Assembly (NCBI GenBank): GCA_964653145.1
Contig: CAZZCG010000004.1
Span: 124,001 to 188,000 of the forward strand
Direction: 5' to 3'
DNA: 64,000 bases
Source: Pseudocalidococcus sp964653145
GTDB taxonomy: Bacteria > Cyanobacteriota > Cyanobacteriia > Thermosynechococcales > Thermosynechococcaceae
Part shown: positions 53,498 through 62,400 of the stretch, one piece after another
How the letters are laid out: each line of letters opens with the position of its first letter
Position numbering within the stretch: position 1 is the first letter of the stretch
The notes under the pieces: model-generated
Seen by the model: only the letters and a program-made list of their open reading frames with translations
What the model was told of the DNA's origin: nothing
The model's database searches: none
Made by a program: the position numbers and the translations under genes

Positions 53498-54190
53498 ATG
53501 ATGAGTACAGTGTCTTTCCCCCCTGGCCTGGAATCCCTCGCGGGTGGCTTAGTTGTTTCTTGCCAGGCCCCAGTTAACTCCCCCTTGCATGATCCGATGG
53601 TGATTGCGGCCATGGCCAAAGCAGCGGTTAATCAAGGGGCCGTGGGGGTTCGGATTGACAGTCCCGCCCACATTGCTGCCGTCCGTCAAGCGGTGTCTGT
53701 ACCGATCATTGGCCTGTGGAAACAAGTTAGTCCCGACTATCCGGTTTACATTACCCCTTGTTTTGATCAAGCCGAAGCCGTTGCCCTCGCCGGTGCAGAC
53801 CTAATTGCCATTGATGCCACGCAACGCCCCCGTCCAGAAGACCTCGCCACCCTGATCACCAAAATTCAAGATCACCTCGGTAAACCTGTGATGGCGGATA
53901 TTGATACTGTTGAGTCGGCCCAGTCCGCCGCTGAATTCGGAGTCGATTGTGTCGGCACAACCCTCTTTGGCTACACCGAAACAACTGTGGGCTTTAATCC
54001 CCCGGCCTGGGATCTATTGGCTGCCTTAGTTAAGACCTTGAAAATTCCGATCATTTGCGAGGGTGGCATTAGCTCTCCAGATATGGCCCACCAGGCCCTG
54101 AAAATGGGAGCCAATTGTGTGGTGGTGGGTACGGATATTACGGGAATTGATCTGAAGGTGAAGGCTTACCTCAAGGCAATGCAGGGGTGA
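53498..54190 (+). CDS. nanE: Putative N-acetylmannosamine-6-phosphate 2-epimerase
   Basis: 230 residues from ATG at 53498. TIM-barrel epimerase of the NanE family interconverting ManNAc-6-P and GlcNAc-6-P. Motifs: GLVVSCQAPVNSPLHDP, GAVGVRIDSP, PIIGLWKQ, VMADIDTVESA, CEGGISSPDMA, VVVGTDITGI. No sialate lyase or transporter is nearby, so it may serve amino-sugar interconversion for surface glycans (inference). Confidence 0.93.
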   Translation: MMSTVSFPPGLESLAGGLVVSCQAPVNSPLHDPMVIAAMAKAAVNQGAVGVRIDSPAHIAAVRQAVSVPIIGLWKQVSPDYPVYITPCFDQAEAVALAGADLIAIDATQRPRPEDLATLITKIQDHLGKPVMADIDTVESAQSAAEFGVDCVGTTLFGYTETTVGFNPPAWDLLAALVKTLKIPIICEGGISSPDMAHQALKMGANCVVVGTDITGIDLKVKAYLKAMQG

Positions 54191-54197
54191 ATTTTCC

Positions 54198-54234
54198 AAA
54201 AAAACAAGCCCAGAAACAAAGGTCTCCAGGCCTG
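54198..54234 (-). terminator. Rho-independent terminator of apcE
   Basis: On the minus strand, CAGGCCTGGA (54234-54225) pairs over 10 bp with TCTGGGCTTG (54214-54205), with G-U pairs, 10-nt loop, followed by seven T residues. It lies 28 bp after the apcE stop; it may also serve the convergent nanE. Confidence 0.75.
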
Positions 54235-54262
54235 TTGAAAATCAATGGTTAAGAACAGCTAC

Positions 54263-57200
54263 TTAACGGGCAAATTGTCCACCCAATAGTGAGGGCGAAA
54301 GATCGGACCAGGATTGCTTGACCAGATCCGCATCGGCCTGAACACTGCCAAGGAAATTACCCGCAGGTAAGGTGGGGAAGCGTTTGTAGGGCACCACATC
54401 TTCGCCAAAGAAGCGGGCGTATTCAGCACTATCCACCATCACATCCACTGCCGCTTTCAACCCTTGATCCGCCAGTAGTTTGTTGTATTGACGAATCTCG
54501 GCCTGGGTTGCCGGAGCCCGACCTAACAAGTGACGGAACAGGAATTCAATCACTTTAGTATTGGGGTAAGGCGTGTAGAAGCGATTCCGGTAAATCTCAG
54601 AACCCGCCAAGGTCCGAACAAACTCCCGCACGGAAATTTCGCCATTGCGTAACTTGCTCTCCAACTCCGAACGGCGGAACTGGGCCGGGATTTGACCACT
54701 GAAGACATCCATCACTTGGACATAGATGGCATTGACCACCAAATCCATTTCTGGACGGGATGAACCTGCTGTGAACCGATAGATGCGAGCAGGCCGACGC
54801 CGGCTGGTGCCAACTCCCACCTCGACCGATTGCCCGTCCCCATTGCTAAAGGAGCGGCCCAGTTGAATAAACCGGGGTTGGGTGGGATCACCTTGACGAT
54901 CTAAGGCTTTAATCTGGCTGAGGGCCTGGGTCGCCAGCGGCAGGGTGCTGCTATCTAAACTCGGCTTGACGGGGGCAAAGCTAGGCACAACAATGGCATC
55001 GTTCTGCTTCGTCAGCTGGTTGTAGAGTTTTTCGGTATTGGGGAAGTTGGCAGCAGGTAAGGTGGGGAAACGGCGATAGGGCACTGTGTCTTCACCAAAA
55101 GCCTCGGCATACTCAGCACTACCCACTAGGGCAGAGACAAAGGCTTTCAACCCTTGACTGGCCAAAATCTGGTTATATTTGCGAATCTCGGCCTGGTTGA
55201 GGGGGGCGCGACCAAGGAAATGCTTAGTTCCCAACTCAATAACTTTGGTATTGGGATAGGGGGTGTAGAACTCCTTGAGATAGAGGCTGGAGGTTCCCAG
55301 GCCCTCGATGAACTCCTTCAGCGTAATTTCACCGTTCCCCAACTTGGATTCGAGAACTGTAAACTCATTCCCGATCACATAGGGAGCAATATCCCGTTCA
55401 AAGATTTGGCGATAGGCAGCATTAATCACAATTTCCAAGTTGGTCTTGTCATCGAGATTAGTCAGCTTAAAGACCTTGGTTTGAGTCCGCTGTTTGGAGA
55501 CCCCTTGATTAGCCCGGAAAGAAATTGCTGGAGCCGTCCGTAGTTCTGTAACTTCGCCCAATTCCACAAAACGGGGAGTCACTTCCTTCTCGGCTTGGAT
55601 GCCTGTTTCCCCAATGGAGCCAAGGCGCAGAGACCGCAGAGCTACACCGGAGGGCGTTAAATACCGCTCGTAGGGAACCGTATCTTCGCCAAAGGCCTGG
55701 CTATATTCTTCAGTGTCGAGAATGGCATCAACAACGGCATAGAACCCCTTCTTAGAGGCAATATCGAAGTATTTGTTGATTTCCTGACGACCGTAGGTGG
55801 GCCGACCGAGTAACCGCCGATGAATATACTCAATGGCTTTGGTCACATAGAGCGGTGTCCAGTAAAGGCTACGGAAAAGATTGGACTTGGCCAATAGCCG
55901 GACAAATTCCCGAACCGTAATCTCGCCATTTTCCAGTTTGATTTCCGCAACTTTTTGCCGTTGCCCAGAGTAAACATCCCGGCCAAAAACCTGTAAATAG
56001 GCGGCCCGAATCACGGCTTGGGTTGAGCTTTCGGAAAACTTGACACTAGCCCCACCGGTGTTAATGGTGCGTTTGCCAATCCGAGCATCAATGCTGGGGA
56101 GTTGATCCAGCTTAAAGACTTTCGGCCCAAGAGAGCCAGGGGCAACACCACGGGCTGTAGGATTACTTAGTTGGTTATTGATGCCCGGCCCTTGATTAAT
56201 TAAAATCCGGCGAGTATCTTTGCTGAAGGGTTGGGGGTTAGCTGCAGGATTCCGGGTTTCTTTCGGGAAAATTGCCCCAAACTGAATCTCTAGGGGATCA
56301 TTCCCTGAACCATAAACGTGCTGATCCGGCAAGGGCTGGTCTTGGGCCGCAAAGGTCGTGATGAATTGCGGAACTTTCCGGAACGGCGCACTGTATTTAA
56401 ACAGATTCTGTTGCGCCCCCCAGTTGCGGCATTCCTGAGCTTCCTGCCCCAGGCCCCGAATGTAGGGAACAGTTTCCTCGCCAAAGTAATCGCTATATTC
56501 TTTGGAATCCACCAAAGCATCCACAAGGGCGGGTAATCCACCTTTGGAGATAATTGAAAAGTACTTCTGTACCTCTTCTCGACTGGAGGGACCACGCCCA
56601 AGAATGTGACGGAAGGCTAATTCAATCACCCGACTGTTGATGAACGGTTCATAGAAGTTTTTCCGATAGAGGGGGGATTTCGCTAAACGGCGAACAAATT
56701 CCTTCATGGAAATGCTGCCATTCTTAACCTTGGACTCCAGGTCGGAAATCCCTAGACTGTAGGCCCGCGTGATATCCCGCTCAAAGATTTGCCGATAGGC
56801 CGCTTTGACAACATCAGCTTTTTCCGTGCTTGAAAGGCCCGGTTTCATCGCATATTTCGGGCGACGCTCGGCGGCATTGAAATAGATTTGGGGTAATTGC
56901 AAGCCTTGGGCATCCGTGGAGGGCCGTTGCCGCACTTTATCTGAGGGGGTCGGCGCAATAAATTCATTGACCAACACTTCAAAATATTGCCCAACAATGG
57001 CTTCCGCTTCCTTATCGCCACGGAAATAACTTAAGGCAGCCCGTTGCATTTCTTGGAGGGCCACAATGGTTGCATCCGTTGAGCAGGCCGCTTCAATAAT
57101 TTCCCGTAATCCCCGTGTATTGACGGCAATGATATTGGGATCACCCGCAACAATGGCATAGGTGGTATAGCGCAGGAACCAATCCAAGTCCCGCAAAGAC

Positions 57201-57679
57201 TTCTGCATCCGTTCGGGGCCATAGCGGGCAATATTGATGGGCTTAAAGCCTGCTGGAGCTGCACCACCCCCTGTGGCACTAAAAACCGAGCGTAATCCCT
57301 CTAGGAATCCACCACGGGTATCGACATAGGTCGCAGTCCCCAGGGTCATGGCCTCCTGCATATCAATGGCTTTACCCACTGCACCAGCAGTGAATTTGGG
57401 AGTATCAGCAGCAGCAGGTCGTGATAAAAATGCCATGGGAGAGCCACCGACAAAGATCCGGTTGGCCGCACGGGAGACAATGATTTCAGAATTTTGGGTT
57501 AAGGTCGTTGCAATCTCAATCCGTTTACTCCCTGACCCGAGATAGACGGCCAGTTCATCTAGTTCGCCCCGACTGAGAAAGCGGTCTTGCTGCTCAGCTT
57601 GAATAATCGTGGAAACGGGGACGGTTTGATACAGTTGCGGACGGGCAACCAAACTTCCACCACTTGCCTTAACAACCAT
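54263..57679 (-). CDS. apcE: Phycobilisome core-membrane linker ApcE (LCM)
   Basis: 1138 residues. Scaffold and terminal energy emitter of the phycobilisome core. Residues ~1-240 are the phycobilin domain with the chromophore Cys199 in REIIEAACSTDATIVALQE; the loop SVFSATGGGAAPAG is the PB-loop insert. Four linker (REP) domains follow, starting near residues 280 (AYRQIFERDITRAY), 560 (AYLQVFGRDVYSGQ), 770 (AYRQIFERDIAPYV) and 990 (AIYVQVMDVFSGQI), separated by arms. Four REPs are the count associated with pentacylindrical cores, versus two or three for bi- or tricylindrical ones. Monocistronic with a strong terminator; apcA/B/C are not adjacent. Divergent from glyA. Confidence 0.97.
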   Translation of the reverse strand: MVVKASGGSLVARPQLYQTVPVSTIIQAEQQDRFLSRGELDELAVYLGSGSKRIEIATTLTQNSEIIVSRAANRIFVGGSPMAFLSRPAAADTPKFTAGAVGKAIDMQEAMTLGTATYVDTRGGFLEGLRSVFSATGGGAAPAGFKPINIARYGPERMQKSLRDLDWFLRYTTYAIVAGDPNIIAVNTRGLREIIEAACSTDATIVALQEMQRAALSYFRGDKEAEAIVGQYFEVLVNEFIAPTPSDKVRQRPSTDAQGLQLPQIYFNAAERRPKYAMKPGLSSTEKADVVKAAYRQIFERDITRAYSLGISDLESKVKNGSISMKEFVRRLAKSPLYRKNFYEPFINSRVIELAFRHILGRGPSSREEVQKYFSIISKGGLPALVDALVDSKEYSDYFGEETVPYIRGLGQEAQECRNWGAQQNLFKYSAPFRKVPQFITTFAAQDQPLPDQHVYGSGNDPLEIQFGAIFPKETRNPAANPQPFSKDTRRILINQGPGINNQLSNPTARGVAPGSLGPKVFKLDQLPSIDARIGKRTINTGGASVKFSESSTQAVIRAAYLQVFGRDVYSGQRQKVAEIKLENGEITVREFVRLLAKSNLFRSLYWTPLYVTKAIEYIHRRLLGRPTYGRQEINKYFDIASKKGFYAVVDAILDTEEYSQAFGEDTVPYERYLTPSGVALRSLRLGSIGETGIQAEKEVTPRFVELGEVTELRTAPAISFRANQGVSKQRTQTKVFKLTNLDDKTNLEIVINAAYRQIFERDIAPYVIGNEFTVLESKLGNGEITLKEFIEGLGTSSLYLKEFYTPYPNTKVIELGTKHFLGRAPLNQAEIRKYNQILASQGLKAFVSALVGSAEYAEAFGEDTVPYRRFPTLPAANFPNTEKLYNQLTKQNDAIVVPSFAPVKPSLDSSTLPLATQALSQIKALDRQGDPTQPRFIQLGRSFSNGDGQSVEVGVGTSRRRPARIYRFTAGSSRPEMDLVVNAIYVQVMDVFSGQIPAQFRRSELESKLRNGEISVREFVRTLAGSEIYRNRFYTPYPNTKVIEFLFRHLLGRAPATQAEIRQYNKLLADQGLKAAVDVMVDSAEYARFFGEDVVPYKRFPTLPAGNFLGSVQADADLVKQSWSDLSPSLLGGQFAR

Positions 57680-58012
57680 GGTTTTTTTAAAGGCTCCCTT
57701 AAAAATTTATTTGTGCAGTGCGTTTACTAAAGATTAAAACGATTCGGGGATCCCCAGGCCAAACCTTAAGAAATGTATCAATTACATCTTTAATCCCCAA
57801 GGAAATTCAATGCAGGGAAGTTGGTTCATAAGTAGGGCTCAATGCTGATTTTGCCCCTTGGGTCTGAATTTTGCCCGGTTGAGCCACCCCAGGCCAGATA
57901 AATGGGAATTCACGCCTCTGTTTACATATCGCAAGAGAGGTTAAGGATTTAAACTAGTAGAGCATCGGCTACAACAAGCCCTGCTTAATTTGCAAGACCT
58001 TCACCGAACACC
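57680..58012. other. 333-bp divergent promoter region apcE / glyA
   Basis: No gene supported. AT-rich near apcE, with AAGGGAG about 14 nt before its start on the minus strand. It must contain both promoters; individual boxes were not resolved. Confidence 0.5.
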
Positions 58013-59296
58013 ATGACCAAAACAAACTGGGATTACCTAACCGCTGTCGATCCAACTGTTGCTGCCATTTTGGATCGGGAACTGCATCGCCAACAAAACC
58101 ACTTAGAACTGATTGCAAGCGAAAATTTTACTTCGGCAGCGGTGATGGCGGCTCAGGGTTCGGTGTTGACCAATAAGTATGCGGAAGGCCTCCCCGGTAA
58201 ACGCTATTACGGCGGCTGTGACTACATTGATGAAGTCGAAGAACTAGCCATTAATCGGGCCAAGGAACTTTTTGGAGCCGCCCATGCCAACGTCCAACCC
58301 CACTCTGGGGCCCAGGCCAACTTTGCCGTTTTTTTAGCCCTGCTTAACCCCGGCGACACGATTTTGGGCATGGATCTGTCCCACGGCGGTCACTTAACCC
58401 ACGGCTCTCCGGTCAATGTATCTGGGAAATGGTTCAAGGTTGTCCAGTACGGGGTGAGTCCTGAGACTGAGCAACTCGACTTTGACCAAATTCGGGCTTT
58501 AGCAGTCCAACACAAACCCAAGCTAATCATCTGTGGTTATTCCGCGTATCCCCGGGTGATTCCCTTTGAAAAATTCCGGGCCATTGCCGATGAAGTTGGA
58601 GCCTACTTATTGGCCGATATGGCCCATATTGCTGGCCTGGTTGCATCTGGGCATCATCCCAACCCGGTGTCCATCTGTGATGTGGTGACAACAACGACCC
58701 ACAAAACCCTACGCGGGCCTCGAGGTGGTCTGATTCTCACTAAAGATGCGGAACTGGGCAAGAAATTCGATAAAGCGGTCTTTCCAGGTACCCAAGGCGG
58801 GCCTCTTGAACACGTCATTGCGGCTAAAGCCGTGGCCTTTGGGGAAGCCCTCAAACCAGATTTCAAAGCCTATTCTGCCCAAGTGATCCGCAATGCCCAG
58901 GCCCTGGCCAGTGGATTACAAGCACGGGATTTACGAATTGTTTCTGGGGGTACGGATAACCATCTACTGTTGATCGATTTGCGGTCTGTGGGTCTGACTG
59001 GAAAAGTAGCGGATCAACTGATGGCTGAGATCAACATCACCACTAACAAAAACACAATTCCCTTTGATCCTGCCTCGCCCTTTGTCACCAGTGGTTTGCG
59101 GTTAGGTTCCCCGGCACTGACGACCCGCGGGATGTCGGAAATTGAGTTTAAAGAAATTGCGGAAATTATTGCCGATCGCCTCCATAGTCCTGAGGATGAA
59201 ACTACTGCCCAGGCCTGTCGAGAACGGGTAGCCCAACTTTGTGGTAAGTTTCCCCTCTATCCCCACTTGTCGATACCAGCCCCCGTGCTCGTTTAA
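58013..59296 (+). CDS. glyA: Serine hydroxymethyltransferase
   Basis: 427 residues. PLP enzyme that interconverts serine and glycine with folate one-carbon units. The PLP lysine is Lys231 in TTTTHKTLRGPRGG; LIASENF at the N-terminus and GGHLTHG are conserved. The last 90 bp, including the stop, are duplicated at 63800-63889 (see that entry). ATG start at 58013. The functional copy is complete. Confidence 0.98.
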   Translation: MTKTNWDYLTAVDPTVAAILDRELHRQQNHLELIASENFTSAAVMAAQGSVLTNKYAEGLPGKRYYGGCDYIDEVEELAINRAKELFGAAHANVQPHSGAQANFAVFLALLNPGDTILGMDLSHGGHLTHGSPVNVSGKWFKVVQYGVSPETEQLDFDQIRALAVQHKPKLIICGYSAYPRVIPFEKFRAIADEVGAYLLADMAHIAGLVASGHHPNPVSICDVVTTTTHKTLRGPRGGLILTKDAELGKKFDKAVFPGTQGGPLEHVIAAKAVAFGEALKPDFKAYSAQVIRNAQALASGLQARDLRIVSGGTDNHLLLIDLRSVGLTGKVADQLMAEINITTNKNTIPFDPASPFVTSGLRLGSPALTTRGMSEIEFKEIAEIIADRLHSPEDETTAQACRERVAQLCGKFPLYPHLSIPAPVLV

Positions 59297-59297
59297 G
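59208..59297 (+). repeat. Left copy of a 90-bp direct repeat (3' end of glyA)
   Basis: The intact glyA 3' end. It aligns without gaps to 63800-63889 on the same strand, with 16 differences in 90 positions, mostly in the last third. Together the copies flank the 1400-residue gene. Confidence 0.85.
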
Positions 59298-59320
59298 CTG
59301 ACCTATTTCCATTCATCTCA

Positions 59321-59351
59321 GGCCTGGTTAATTGATCAATTTTTCCAGGCC
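59321..59351. repeat. Nested palindrome downstream of glyA
   Basis: GGCCTGG (59321-59327) and CCAGGCC (59345-59351) form a 7-bp inverted repeat enclosing the perfect palindrome AATTGATCAATT (59330-59341). It has no T tract, so it is not a standard terminator. Confidence 0.7.
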
Positions 59352-59419
59352 CAAAGGTGAGCAGATTTTACCCTGTTGGTGGTTCAAGAGATGGGATTAG
59401 ATGCACCATGATGCCAGGC

Positions 59420-62400
59420 CTAAACAGGAGTCATGCGAACCACCATATCGTTAAAGTCAAAGTCGCTGGTGATGGTTCCGGGCAAGTCTTCAATCCCAAA
59501 TACGCCATTACCAAAAAGCCGGAAGTGGGTTTGATTGTTGGGGTTCGCCGCAGTGCCAATGAAGAACGTATTCCCAGCGGAGGTTTCTAAAAAGGGCGCA
59601 TAGTAACCCTCGATCACAATCTTCAGGGCTTTAGTGACATCAAACTGGGCCCCGGTACCGACAATACTGAAATCAAGGGCATTTTCCTTGAGGCTGTCGC
59701 GAAAGGCATCCGTATCTGCGGCTAACACGCCCCCTACCATTTTTTGCCCCGTCAGTGGATCAAATGTCACAGGAGCCCATTTCAAGGTATTGGTGAGCGC
59801 ACAACTCCCGGAGGCTTCAATTTGGATGGTTGAGTTGGCCTGGAAAAAGTAAATCGGTTCATCCTGTTGGAGTTGGGCATTGGCCAGCCAGGTAGTTGGG
59901 GTCAGGGTATCTACGAGTTCGCCGGTGAAGGTGAAGGATTCCGTGGTCAGTAACGCCTTATCTTCTTTTCCACCATCCAAAACTGTGTTGCTTACTGGTA
60001 AATCTTCAATGACACTCCCATCCCCTGCCAGCACCGCAATCCGTAAAAATTGATCGGGCCGTAAATAGACCGAGGCCTGGCCTTCCTGTAACAGGGTGCC
60101 ATTATCCGTAACGACGACCCCAATTTTGGCCAGCGTGGCATCGGCAAGAGTAACAGCCCCACCGACTTGGGTTTGATCCCGGCTGATTAACTGTCCGGCA
60201 GCATTCGTGGCATACAAAATAAACGTGGAGTTCTCAGATTTTTCCCAACTGTCAATCCTCACATCCATCCATTGGCCGCCGCTGGTCACACCTGTGGGAA
60301 GTTTCACCGTGAGGCCCTGGGTTTGGGGTTGGAAGCTGAGGCTAGGGGCGTTAACGGTAAATGTGGTGCTGTAGCTACTGGTACTTTCCCCGGCATATCC
60401 GACTGTGATTGAGTTGCCTTCGGCATCAGTCAGGGCCTGGGCCATCGAGATCGTATAAGTGCCGTTGGTGAGGGGGGTCACAGGGTTTGTGCTCAAAGCC
60501 CATTGGCCATCAATGTCGGCCTGGAAACTGAGGGGAGTCAGACCATTGGGGGCATTGGCAAAGGTGAGAGTTCCATTCGCAGCGGCAAAGGTTTTGTTGG
60601 TGTAATTGCTGAGTACGGCTGCGGTTGTCCCGACTGTTTGGGTAAAGGGGGTGGGCAGGGTATATTGGGGTTCTCCTGCGAGCGTATTCGGCCCGCCAAG
60701 CCAGCTAAAGGTGAGGTCGCCAGTCGTTAAAACTGTGTTAATGGTGTAATTTGCTGGGCCTGGTGTGGTGGTGGTGTAGTCGCTGGGTAACGTAAAGTCT
60801 GTCCCGTTTTGTGTCCAAACCAGAGGGGCCCACGGCACAGGTAAGTTGGGGTTATTCCCGAGGAAGGATGCGTTGTAATCCCAAAGATTCGGGGGTAATT
60901 GGGGTGAACTACCGGCAACTGGAGTTAATGTCAGAGCATTGAGGTAATTGCCATAGTCCATGTTGGGATTACTGGGGCTCGTGGGTAATCCACCAAAATC
61001 TGAGCTAGTTAATAGGGATTGAGTATAGGGGACTGAGGCAGCGAGGTTGTTAGCCGGGATGGTTTGGCTTTGGGCTAAGGGGAAATACCGATCTTGTACT
61101 TGTTGTCCGGAACCTGAGCCAACGGTAACGCCGTAATAGTTGCCATCGGTTGTTAAGTAAAACTGAGTTTCATAGAGCAGCTTTTTGTCTTGATCTAAAA
61201 ATTGAACGGTGTAGAGGGTTGTGCCAGCGGCATTGGGTAAGGGGAAATTAACCAGATTCACAACTCCGTCCAGTTGGCCGGCCTGGTTATAGAAAGGTGT
61301 TTGATTGCCGGGTTGATATTGATAGTTACCCCAACCGCTAAAGCTCTCGGCCTGGCCGGTGAAGTTGCCATCGGAAGATTTGAGGCTGATAAACTTAATC
61401 TGGCCTGGGTTGGGTAGCACCATCTGACCACTAAAGTTAATCGTCACCCCAAAGCTGGAGAAGTTATTGACCGCAGGTGGAGCACTAAAAGTGGTTGGGG
61501 TTAATTGAGAGGGGGCCAGTTGTACCGGGGATTGATAGCCATTCCAGGTGAAATCCGCAAAGCTAGTCGGAACATCGGAACTGGGGGGAGTTTGGCTGGT
61601 GTTGGGCAGGTTGTTAATATCCAACAGTGAGACATAAATCGAGTTGTCAGTATTGCTAGGCGTACCTACAGTTAACAATGGGCCGCCCAATATCAGGCTT
61701 TTGGTTAAATTATCGGTATAGTTGCCGCCATAACTGTTGCTGTTTTGGGCAAATAATTTGGAATAGGGATCAAAAAATCCAGGGGTGGTGTCGCTAAAGG
61801 CTTTGGGAGTACCGTTGGCCTGGAAATATGACCAGAAATTCGAGTTGTTAAACAGGGCCGTATTTTGAGAGGCATTGTTTTCCCGCCAATAGCCCGCGAC
61901 AAATCCGGTTGCTAAGTTGGCAAAGACAGGGCCCCACTGATTGTTAGACCCGGTATTAATGTTGGTGATTGTGGTGACAGAGGCGGGAGTTGTGTCAGAG
62001 GGAAAATTGGTAACGTAGTTATAGGGGGTGTTGTTAAAGTAGTCGGTTAAAGAGTTATAAACCGTATAAGTGCCGTTGGTGGCAATGATGCTGTTTTCTA
62101 GCTCGCTGACGCTAATCGCAATAACGCCCTGGACTTGACTGACTCCGGCATTGGTAATTTGGGAACCGGGAATCAGGACAACATTTTTCTTGGTCGCGTC
62201 ATAGTAGATTTGATAGTTGTAAAAGCCAGCACTGTGCCAAATGGATTCACCTGCATCAGCACTCGGAGCACCGTTAAAATAGCCTGAGATTGAGTAATTA
62301 GAATCGGCCGGTTGAGTCCCTTGGGTTAGAGTCGGCAACCAACCAATAAAGTCATTGACATAGGTATCAAAATTGGCATAGGCAGAGGTGGGATAGTCGG

